Origin: Fodinibacter sp963833495
Lineage (GTDB): Bacteria; Actinomycetota; Actinomycetes; Actinomycetales; Dermatophilaceae
Assembly (NCBI GenBank): GCA_963833495.1
Contig: CAWHYJ010000012.1
Location: 62,001-126,000 of the forward strand
Reading direction: 5' to 3'
Length of the DNA stretch: 64,000 bases
Of this stretch, positions 43,783-51,539 are shown piece by piece. The position numbers and the translations under genes were made by a program. Numbering within the stretch: position 1 is the first letter of the stretch; each line of letters begins with the position of its first letter. The notes beneath the pieces were generated by a model. It was not told the DNA's origin. It ran no database searches and worked only from the letters and a program-made list of their open reading frames with translations.

Positions 43783-46700
43783 ATGGCCGGGTTCGCCCAC
43801 CTCCACGTCGCCTCGGGGTTCTCGATGCGCTACGGCGCCTCGATGCCCGAGCACCTCGTCGAGCGGGCCGCCGAGCACGACCAGGGCGCGCTCGCGCTCA
43901 CCGACCGCGACGGGCTCTACGGCGCGGTCCGGTTCGCCACGGCGTGCGGTCGGGCCGGCATCGCGCCGGTGCTCGGCGTCGACCTCGCCGTCGAGCCGCT
44001 CGTACCGGGCCCGGCGCACGCCGATCGCGGGAGGGACCGCCTGGGTGCCGGTCGCGCGTCAGGTGCCGATGGCGGGTCGGGCCGGGCGGGTACGGGTGGT
44101 GGACCGGGCCGGGCTGGTGCCGCAGGCGGGCCGGCATCCGAGCCGGATGCCGGGCGCCCGAGCCCGCGGCCGCGCACCCCGGTGCGCGGAGGCGCCATCG
44201 TCGATCCCCGGCGGCCGCGGGTCACCGTGCTCGCCCGGGGCCGCGGTGGCGGCACCGCTCCCGGGGTCGGCTGGGCGGCGCTGTGCCGCCTGGTCACCGA
44301 GACCCACCTGCGCGGCGAGCGGGGCGTGCCGGTCACCAGTCCCGACCTGCTCGCCACCTGGTCCCACCCGAGCGACCCCGACTTCGTGCGACTCAGGCAC
44401 GGTTCTCGCACCCCGAAGGCCGGCGAAACCGCACCCAAGTCGCACGAGGTCGAGGAGGAAGCCGGCCCGTCGGTGCACCAGACGCCGTCGACCCACGTGC
44501 TGGAGCAGGGCCGGGGTGGGGGTGCCGAGCCGAGCCGGCTGCTGGTGCTGCTCGGCCCCGACTCCGACGTAGGCCGGGCGGTGCTCGCCGGGCGCCGCGA
44601 GCGGGCCCGCGACCTGCTCGCCACCTGGCGGGCGCTGCTGCCGCGCGACGGGCTCGCCGTCGAGGTCGTGCACCACGGTGGGCCGGAGGGCACCCCCGGG
44701 TGCCGCTCGCACGCGGCCCACCTGCTCGCCCTGGCCGACGCCGCCGGCATCCCCGCCGTGCTCACCGCCGCCGTGCGCCACGTCGGCCCCGAGCAGGTGC
44801 GCACCGTCGACCTGCTCGACGCCGCGCGCCGGCTCGTCGTGCTCGACTCGCGCCACCTCGACCGGGTCACCGACGCCGGCCACCTCGCCGACACCGCCAC
44901 GATGCACGCGAGCGCCCTCGAGGTCACCGGTGGCGACCGCTCCCGCGCCGACCGGCTGGTCGCGATGACCGCCCTGGTCGCCGACGAGTGCACCCAGCAC
45001 TCCCGCCACGACCTCGGCATCGGCGCGGTGCACCTGCCCGAGGCCGAGGTGCTCGGCATCGCCCCCGGCACCGAGATGCACGAGCTCACCGCGCGCTGCC
45101 GCGACGCGGTCGGCCGGCGCTACCCCGGGGCGAGCGAGGCCGAGTACGAGGTGGTGCGAACCCGGCTCGACGACGAGCTCGGTGTCATCGACACCCTGGG
45201 CTACCCCACCTACTTCCTCACCGTCGCCGAGGTCACCGACCTGATCCGGGCCCGTGGCGTGCGGGTCGCCGCGCGCGGCTCGGGGGCGGGCAGCCTGGTC
45301 AACCACCTGCTCGGCATCAGCGGCGTCGACCCGATCCGCCACCACCTGCTCATGGAGCGGTTCTGCTCACCACTGCGCGCCGAGCTGCCCGACATCGACG
45401 TCGACGTCGAGTCGGCCCGGCGCACCGAGATCTATGAGGCGGTGCTCGAGCGCTTCGGCGGCGAGCGGGTCACCTGCGTGTCGATGATGGACACCTACAA
45501 GGTGCGCCACGCCGTGCGCGACGTCGGCGCCGCCCTGGGCCTGCCGCCCACCGAGGTCGACGAGATCGCCAAGGCCTTCCCGCACATCCGCGCCAAGGAC
45601 GCCCGGCACGCCATCGCCGACCTGCCCGAGCTGCGCAGCCGCGGCCTCGACAGCCCCCGGATGGCGGCCTTCTTCGACCTCGTCGAGGCCCTCGACGGCC
45701 TGCCCCGGCACATCGCCCTGCACCCGTGCGGCGTCGTGCTGTCCAACTCGGGCCTGCTCGACCGCACCCCGGTCGAGGCGAGCTGGATCGGCTTCCCGAT
45801 GAGCCAGTTCGACAAGGACGACGTCGAGACCCTCGGCTTCCTCAAGCTCGACGTCCTCGGCATCCGGATGCAGTCGTCGATGGCGCACGCCGTCGCCGAG
45901 GTGGCGCGGGTCTCGGGCGAGCACATCGACCTCGACGACGAGGCCCAGGTGCCGCACGACGACCCCGCCACCTACGAGCTGATCCGCACCACGCGCACCC
46001 TGGGCATGTTCCAGATCGAGAGCCCCGGGCAGCGCGAGCTCGTCGGCAAGCTGGGGCCGAGCCGGTTCGACGACCTCATCGTCGACATCTCGCTGTTCCG
46101 GCCCGGCCCGGTCAAGTCCGACATGATCACGCCGTTCCTCAACAGCCGGCACGGCTGGGCGGAGCGCCGCTTCCTGCACCCCAGCCTGATCCCGGCGCTC
46201 GAGGAGACCGAGGGCGTCGTCGTCTTCCACGAGCAGGTGCTGCTCATCGTCGCCGAGACCACCGGGGTCACCCTCGCCCAGGCCGACGAGGTGCGCCGCA
46301 GCATGGGCACCCCGCAGGGCCAGACCGACGTCGAGGCGTGGTGGCGGCCCGCCGCGAAGGCGCGCGGCTACTCCGCCGACGACCGCGACAAGATCTGGGA
46401 GGTGCTGAAGTCCTTCGCGAGCTTCGGCTTCTGCAAGGCGCACGCCGCGGCCTTCGCGCTGCCCACCTTCCACTCGGCGTGGCTGAAGACCCACCACCCG
46501 GCGGCGTTCCTGTCCGGCATCCTCACCCACGACCCCGGCATGTACCCCAAGCGGCTGCTGCTCGACGACGCCCGCTCCTTCGGTATCCCGGTGCTCGGTC
46601 TCGACGTCAACGCCTCGCGCGAGGTCTACCGCATCGAGCGGGTCGACACCCCGGATGCCGGGAGCCTGGACCCGGATGCCGGTTCGCCCGAGGCCCACCC

Positions 46701-47955
46701 GCGCGACCCCGACCCCGTCGACCCCCACGCGCCCGACCCGGACGCCGGGCTGCCGGCCTGGCGGCGCACCCGCCAGCCCTACGGCATCCGGCTCTCGCTG
46801 GCCGACGTCAAGGGGATCAGCGGCGCCGAGGTGGCGCGGATCGTCGCCGGGCAGCCCTACGCCGACCTCGGCGACTTCTGGACCCGCGCCCACGTCAGCC
46901 GCCCGGTCACCGAGCGGCTGGTGCTCGCCGGCGCGTTCGACGCCCTGCACGGCATGGGCGGCGGGGGGCTGGGGCGGCGCGGCCGGGTCACCAGGCGCGA
47001 CCTGCTGCTGCACGTCGCCGAGCTCGAGCGCTGGGAGCGTGGGGGAGGGGCGGCGCCGCGCAGCAGCCGGCGGCTCGTCATCCCGAGCATCGCGCCGTCC
47101 CGCGAGCTGGCGGGGGAGCAGGTCGACGTCCGCGAGCGGGCGGCCGCGCAGTCGCAGGCGGCCCGCGAGGTCGTGCCGGCGGCCGAGCAGCCCACCCAGC
47201 TCACCCTCGACCTCGGCGACCGGCCGCAGCTCGGTGCCGGGGCCGGGCTGCCCGAGATGACCGGCCCGGAGCGGGTGCGCGCCGAGCTCGACGTGCTCGG
47301 CCTCGACGTCTCCGCGCACGTCGTCGAGTTCTACGCCCCGCTGCTGCGGGCGCTCGGGGTCACCCGCAGCCGCGACCTGCTCGGCGCCCGCAGCCGCAGC
47401 GAGGTGTGGGTGGCCGGGGTCAAGGTCGCCACCCAGACCCCGCCGGTGCGCTCCGGGCGGCGGGTGGTCTTCCTCACCCTCGACGACTCCACCGGGCCGT
47501 CCGACTGCACCTTCTTCGAAGACGTGCAGGGCCCCTACGCCGGAGTCGTCTTCCACTCCTGGCTGCTCCTCGTGCGCGGGGTGCTGCGTCGCACCGGCGA
47601 CCGCGGGGTGTCGATCCGGGCCACCGGTGCCTGGGAGCTCGCGGCGCTGTGGGACGCCTGGCAGCTCGGCGGCCTCGAGCGCGTGCACGCCGCGATCGCC
47701 GCGGGCGAGGCGGATGCCGTGGCCCGCGCCGAGGCGGCCGAGGCCGCCGCCCGCGAGAGCGACGCCCGCACCGGGCGCCGGGTGCTCGTGCACGCCTCGG
47801 GGTTCAAGCAGTCGCCGTACGCCGACATCAAGCCGCCCGGGGCCGACCCGCGCTCGGGTCGGGGCGCCCCCGGCACGGTGGTGCCGCAGTCCCCGGCCGC
47901 CGCGCTGCCCTCGCGCAAGCTGTGGCACGCCAGCCCCGGCAGCTCCGGACACTAG
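43783..47955 (+). CDS. dnaE2: Error-prone DNA polymerase III alpha-type, DnaE2
   Basis: 1390 aa from ATG 43783, against roughly 1050-1150 aa usual for DnaE2. It does translesion synthesis on damaged templates. The PHP domain opens with HLHVASGFSMRYGASMPEHL. The polymerase core has RGSGAGSLVNHLLGIS and the catalytic PDIDVDVESARR. The tail holds helix-hairpin-helix and OB-fold segments (SEVWVAGVKVATQTP, then FLTLDDSTG). Extra length comes mainly from low-complexity insertions near residues 78-141, 202-247 and 953-992. It is expressed behind the LexA box with DUF6504 and HEPN genes. Confidence 0.95.
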   Translation: MAGFAHLHVASGFSMRYGASMPEHLVERAAEHDQGALALTDRDGLYGAVRFATACGRAGIAPVLGVDLAVEPLVPGPAHADRGRDRLGAGRASGADGGSGRAGTGGGPGRAGAAGGPASEPDAGRPSPRPRTPVRGGAIVDPRRPRVTVLARGRGGGTAPGVGWAALCRLVTETHLRGERGVPVTSPDLLATWSHPSDPDFVRLRHGSRTPKAGETAPKSHEVEEEAGPSVHQTPSTHVLEQGRGGGAEPSRLLVLLGPDSDVGRAVLAGRRERARDLLATWRALLPRDGLAVEVVHHGGPEGTPGCRSHAAHLLALADAAGIPAVLTAAVRHVGPEQVRTVDLLDAARRLVVLDSRHLDRVTDAGHLADTATMHASALEVTGGDRSRADRLVAMTALVADECTQHSRHDLGIGAVHLPEAEVLGIAPGTEMHELTARCRDAVGRRYPGASEAEYEVVRTRLDDELGVIDTLGYPTYFLTVAEVTDLIRARGVRVAARGSGAGSLVNHLLGISGVDPIRHHLLMERFCSPLRAELPDIDVDVESARRTEIYEAVLERFGGERVTCVSMMDTYKVRHAVRDVGAALGLPPTEVDEIAKAFPHIRAKDARHAIADLPELRSRGLDSPRMAAFFDLVEALDGLPRHIALHPCGVVLSNSGLLDRTPVEASWIGFPMSQFDKDDVETLGFLKLDVLGIRMQSSMAHAVAEVARVSGEHIDLDDEAQVPHDDPATYELIRTTRTLGMFQIESPGQRELVGKLGPSRFDDLIVDISLFRPGPVKSDMITPFLNSRHGWAERRFLHPSLIPALEETEGVVVFHEQVLLIVAETTGVTLAQADEVRRSMGTPQGQTDVEAWWRPAAKARGYSADDRDKIWEVLKSFASFGFCKAHAAAFALPTFHSAWLKTHHPAAFLSGILTHDPGMYPKRLLLDDARSFGIPVLGLDVNASREVYRIERVDTPDAGSLDPDAGSPEAHPRDPDPVDPHAPDPDAGLPAWRRTRQPYGIRLSLADVKGISGAEVARIVAGQPYADLGDFWTRAHVSRPVTERLVLAGAFDALHGMGGGGLGRRGRVTRRDLLLHVAELERWERGGGAAPRSSRRLVIPSIAPSRELAGEQVDVRERAAAQSQAAREVVPAAEQPTQLTLDLGDRPQLGAGAGLPEMTGPERVRAELDVLGLDVSAHVVEFYAPLLRALGVTRSRDLLGARSRSEVWVAGVKVATQTPPVRSGRRVVFLTLDDSTGPSDCTFFEDVQGPYAGVVFHSWLLLVRGVLRRTGDRGVSIRATGAWELAALWDAWQLGGLERVHAAIAAGEADAVARAEAAEAAARESDARTGRRVLVHASGFKQSPYADIKPPGADPRSGRGAPGTVVPQSPAAALPSRKLWHASPGSSGH

Positions 47956-48009
47956 GGTGGTCGCGACGCACCCACCCGCTGCGCCCCCGCACCCTGAAGG
48001 AGTCCCGCC

Positions 48010-48795
48010 GTGTCCGACGAGCGTGGCCGACACCGCCGTGCGGGCATCACGCCCGGGCTGCGCACGGCCGCCGTCCAGGCGGCGCTCGACACCCTCGCGG
48101 CCGAGCGCAGCGCCGAGCTCGGCCGCCCGCTGCGGGTGCTCGACCTCGGCGGCGGCACCGGCGGCACCGCGGTGCCACTGGCGGCGGCCGGCCACGACGT
48201 CACCGTCGTCGACCCCAGCCCCGACGCCCTGGCGTCGCTGGCGCGCCGGGCCGCCGAGACCGGCACCTCGCCGCGCATCCACCCCGTGCAGGGCGACACC
48301 GACACCGTCGGCGAGGCCGGCGCCGACGGCGCCCGCCCGGCCTACGACCTGGTCTGCCTGCACGGCACCCTCGAGGTCGTCGACGACCCGGATGCCGCGC
48401 TGGCCAACATCGCCGCCGTCCTGGCCGACGGCGGCACGCTCTCGCTGGTGGTGGCGCAGCGCCTCCCCGCCGCCCTGGCCCGGGCCCTGGCCGGGCAGTT
48501 CGCCCGGGCCCAGGCGATCCTCGAGCGCCCCGACGGGCGCTGGGGCGACGACGACCCCGCACCGCGTCGCTTCGACGAGCCGGCGGTGCGTGCCCAGCTG
48601 CGCGCCCACGGCCTCACCACCGTGCAGAGCCACGGCGTGCGCATCTTCAGCGACCTGGTCCCCTCGGCCCTGGTCGACTCCGAGGCCGACCGGGCCGCCC
48701 TGCTGGCGCTCGAGGACGTCGCGAGCCACCACCCCGACCACCCGCTGCTCGGCGAGCTGGGCAGCGTGCGGCACGTGCTCGCGACCCGGGACTGA
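48010..48795 (+). CDS. Class I SAM-dependent methyltransferase
   Basis: 261 aa from GTG 48010 (GAAGGAG). Motif I is VLDLGGGTGGTAVPLAAAGHDV (near residues 43-64), followed by VVDPSPDALASLARRA and YDLVCLHGTLEVVDDPDAALA, typical of small UbiE/BioC-like enzymes. It lies between dnaE2 and dinB. Whether it takes part in the damage response is unknown; this gene pair with dinB is common in actinobacteria in my recollection. Confidence 0.85.
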   Translation: MSDERGRHRRAGITPGLRTAAVQAALDTLAAERSAELGRPLRVLDLGGGTGGTAVPLAAAGHDVTVVDPSPDALASLARRAAETGTSPRIHPVQGDTDTVGEAGADGARPAYDLVCLHGTLEVVDDPDAALANIAAVLADGGTLSLVVAQRLPAALARALAGQFARAQAILERPDGRWGDDDPAPRRFDEPAVRAQLRAHGLTTVQSHGVRIFSDLVPSALVDSEADRAALLALEDVASHHPDHPLLGELGSVRHVLATRD

Positions 48796-48813
48796 CCTCG
48801 GCGGGGGCCACCG

Positions 48814-50070
48814 ATGAGCCGTCGACAGTTCGCCCTCCCCACCCGCGACTCCAGCGAGCCGCCCGACGACACCGGCTGCACGGTGCTGCACGTCGACATG
48901 GACGCCTTCTACGCGTCCGCGACCCTGCTCTCGCACCCCGACCTGATCGGGACCCCGGTCATCATCGGCGGCGGCAACCGCGGCGTGGTGCTCTCGGCCA
49001 CCTACGAGGCGCGCCGCTTCGGCGTCACCTCGGCGATGCCGATGGCCCGCGCGCGGCGGCTGTGCCCGCAGGCCACCGTGCTGCCGCCCGACCACGCGCT
49101 CTACAGCGCGATCTCCGCCGCGGTCATGGAAACCTTCCGCTCGGTGACCCCGGTCATCGAGCCGCTCTCGCTCGACGAGGCGTTCCTCGACGTCTCCGGC
49201 GCGGTGCGGCTGATGGGCAGCCCGGCCGTCATCGGCCAGCACGTGCGCGACACCGTGCACGACGAGCAGGGCATCACCTGCTCGGTCGGGGTGGCACCGA
49301 CCAAGTTCGTCGCGAAGCTCGCCTCCGGCCTGGCCAAGCCCGACGGCATGGTCGTCGTGCCCCGTGACGAGGTCGTGCCGTTCGTGCAGCAGCTGCCCGT
49401 CGGGGCGCTGTGGGGCGTGGGGGAGCGCACCGAGGAGGCGTTGCAGCGCCTGGGCCTGCGCACCGTCGCCGACATCGCCCACACCCCGCTCGCCACCCTC
49501 GTGCGCGGCCTGGGCGACGCCACCGGCCACCACCTGCACGAGCTGGCCTGGGGGCGCGACCCCCGGCCGGTCGAGCGGGAGCAGCGTGAGAAGAGCATCG
49601 GCAGCGACCAGACCTTCGACTACGACATCGACGACGCCGCCGAGATCCACCGGCGCCTGCTGGCGCTCAGCGAGCGCACCGCGGCCCGGATGCGGGCCGC
49701 CGGCATGACCGGCCGCACGGTCACCCTGCGGGTGCGGTTCAGCGACTTCACGACGATCACCCGCTCGCGCACCCTGCGCGAGCCCACCGACAGCGGCCGC
49801 GCCATCCACGAGGCCGCCGTCGGCCTGTTCGACGCCCTGGGGCTGCAGCGGGCCCGCATCCGGCTGGTCGGGGTACGCCTCGAGAAGCTCGTCGACGCCG
49901 CCCAGGCGCCCATCCAGGGGGTCATCGGCGAGCGCGAGCACGGCTGGCGCGACGCCGACCGGGCCGTCGACCGGGCCCGTTCGAGGTTCGGATCGGGGTC
50001 GGTGAAACCAGCCAGTCTCATTGAAGGTGACACATCCGCTTCCGCGAGGCGACCGCGCGACCTATCCTGA
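48814..50070 (+). CDS. dinB: DNA polymerase IV (Y family)
   Basis: 418 aa from ATG 48814. Metal-binding motifs are in place: VLHVDMDAFYASATLL (first Asp pair) and SLDEAFLDVSG (second acidic pair). The steric region YEARRFGVTSAMPMARARRLCPQA and the helix-hairpin-helix VGERTEEALQRLGLRTV are also present, as is the little-finger segment VTLRVRFSDFTTIT. It starts 18 nt after the methyltransferase stop and so lies at the end of the SOS-linked gene string. Confidence 0.95.
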   Translation: MSRRQFALPTRDSSEPPDDTGCTVLHVDMDAFYASATLLSHPDLIGTPVIIGGGNRGVVLSATYEARRFGVTSAMPMARARRLCPQATVLPPDHALYSAISAAVMETFRSVTPVIEPLSLDEAFLDVSGAVRLMGSPAVIGQHVRDTVHDEQGITCSVGVAPTKFVAKLASGLAKPDGMVVVPRDEVVPFVQQLPVGALWGVGERTEEALQRLGLRTVADIAHTPLATLVRGLGDATGHHLHELAWGRDPRPVEREQREKSIGSDQTFDYDIDDAAEIHRRLLALSERTAARMRAAGMTGRTVTLRVRFSDFTTITRSRTLREPTDSGRAIHEAAVGLFDALGLQRARIRLVGVRLEKLVDAAQAPIQGVIGEREHGWRDADRAVDRARSRFGSGSVKPASLIEGDTSASARRPRDLS

Positions 50071-50130
50071 GGGTCAGAGGACAACATAGGGCCGCCCACC
50101 GGGCGACTCGGGCCGACCACGGGAGGATCT

Positions 50131-50520
50131 GTGCCCCTCTCAGAGCACGAGCAGAAGATGCTCGAACAGATGGAGCAGGCTCTCGCTGCCGAGGACCCCA
50201 AGTTCGCCTCGCAGATGCAGGGTCGGTCGCTGGCCACGTTGCAGCGACGGCGATGGGTGATCGGCGCGGTAGGCGTCATCGCCGGTCTGGCTCTGGTGCT
50301 CGTGGGTGTCAACACCACGATGTGGGTCGGCGCCGGGGGTTTCGCCCTGATGGTGGCCTCCGCCGTCTTCGCGGCCACCCCGCCCAGACGGGCCCGCCTC
50401 GGCGTCGTGCGCAGCGACGGAAGCACCGACCCGCGCGCCAAGGGCGGCCGCAAGAAGGGCAAGAGCTCCTTCATGAACCGTCTCGACGAGCGCTGGGAGC
50501 GCCGCCAGAACAACTGGTGA
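50131..50520 (+). CDS. DUF3040 membrane protein
   Basis: 129 aa from GTG 50131. The hallmark PLSEHEQKMLEQMEQALAAEDPKFA opens the protein, followed by two membrane helices (VIGAVGVIAGLALVLVGV and GGFALMVASAVFAA) and a basic tail rich in Lys/Arg. The family is common in actinobacteria next to dinB or the division cluster; its role is unknown. Confidence 0.9.
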   Translation: MPLSEHEQKMLEQMEQALAAEDPKFASQMQGRSLATLQRRRWVIGAVGVIAGLALVLVGVNTTMWVGAGGFALMVASAVFAATPPRRARLGVVRSDGSTDPRAKGGRKKGKSSFMNRLDERWERRQNNW

Positions 50521-50565
50521 GCACTGCGGCTGCCCCTTGGTGAGCCGCCTGGCGCCTCCTTGGCG

Positions 50566-51060
50566 TCAGCTTGCCAGGACGCCGACGACGTAGATCGCCG
50601 TGACCACCAGGCCGGCGGCCAGCTCGATGCCCATGCTGTGCAGCACGGCCACGAGCGCGTGCTTGGTGCGGGTCCAGGCCTGCGACCCGTTCCGGCTGCG
50701 CCCCATCTCGACGACGAAGATGCCGAGCACGAAGCCGACGATGGCCCCCACCACCGGGATGACGAAGAACCCGACGATTCCGAAGACCACTGCGAGCAGC
50801 AGCGTCGACGAGCTCACCCCGCGCTCGCGCATGCGGCGCCCGGGCAGGGTGTACTGCAGCACGTAGCCGGCGGCCGTGACGGCTGCGCTCAGCGCGAAGA
50901 CGCCCCAGCCCAGCGCCGACCCCTCCATCAGGGCCCACACGAGCACGCCGGCGAGCACCAGCACGAGACCGGGAAGAACCGGCACGACGATTCCGACCAG
51001 ACCGATGACGATCAGCAGTGGAGGGACGAGCGCGCCGAGGCTGTCGGAGCCGGCCTCCAC
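50566..51060 (-). CDS. DUF456 membrane protein
   Basis: 164 aa from GTG 51060. Five hydrophobic stretches with the family pattern VIGLVGIVVPVLPGLVLVLAGVLVWAL near the N-terminus and glycine-rich helices (FGIVGFFVIPVVGAIVGFVLGIFVVE) that resemble glycine-zipper membrane proteins. Function is not known. It lies 1 nt after the zinc-protein gene on the same strand. Confidence 0.87.
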   Translation of the reverse strand: MEAGSDSLGALVPPLLIVIGLVGIVVPVLPGLVLVLAGVLVWALMEGSALGWGVFALSAAVTAAGYVLQYTLPGRRMRERGVSSSTLLLAVVFGIVGFFVIPVVGAIVGFVLGIFVVEMGRSRNGSQAWTRTKHALVAVLHSMGIELAAGLVVTAIYVVGVLAS

Positions 51061-51061
51061 G

Positions 51062-51280
51062 TCAGTCGGGGCTACCGCCGACCGAGCTGGGCTCCATGAG
51101 CCGCTCGCTCTCGTCGTGGATGTCGGCCAGCCCCTCCAGGGCGGGGATGTGCTCGCGGCCGTGGTGCGCGCAGAAGAGGAGCTCTCCACCCGCGTGAAGC
51201 GTGGCGCGCACGTAGGCCTGGGCGCTGCAGCGGTCGCAACGGTCCGCTGCGGTCAGGGTCGGTGCCAGTGCGGCGTTCAC
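51062..51280 (-). CDS. Small zinc-ribbon-like protein (DUF7455 type)
   Basis: 72 aa from GTG 51280 (GAGGAGG). The pattern LTAADRCDRCSAQAYVRATL, then LLFCAHHGREH, gives C-x2-C and C-x2-H ligands for one zinc. I recognise such proteins in actinobacteria next to parE/parC or sigma-factor genes. No function is established. It is divergent from parE across 259 bp. Confidence 0.85.
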   Translation of the reverse strand: MNAALAPTLTAADRCDRCSAQAYVRATLHAGGELLFCAHHGREHIPALEGLADIHDESERLMEPSSVGGSPD

Positions 51281-51526
51281 GTCGGGCCTCCTCGGCTCGC
51301 TCGGGGTGTGCGTGGTGTTCGTTTTCCCCACCCTTTTCGGATGGCGCTGCTTCCAACAGTGAATCACGGCGGATGCTTCCCCCCGTGCAAGGTGCGACAT
51401 GTGGCGCTCGTCATGTCCGGATCGTGACCTTCAGGCGGCGCTCAGCGGGCCGTCCTTGAGAGGCCTCCTCCGGGGTGGCAGCGCTGGCTCCCGGTGCGCC
51501 TGTCGAGGGCCGTCACACCCGGCGAC

Positions 51527-51532
51527 TAGCCT
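51527..51532 (+). promoter_or_regulatory. -10 element, leaderless parE
   Basis: TAGCCT, then 7 nt, then GTG at 51540. Nothing else recognisable was found in the 259-bp region 51281-51539. Confidence 0.5.
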
Positions 51533-51539
51533 TCCTCAC

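Noticed and set aside
45367..49941. A 1524-codon open frame antisense to dnaE2 and dinB
   Set aside because: High GC removes stop codons on the opposite strand; the translation is low-complexity Gly/Val/Arg and lacks motifs, while the plus strand encodes complete polymerases.
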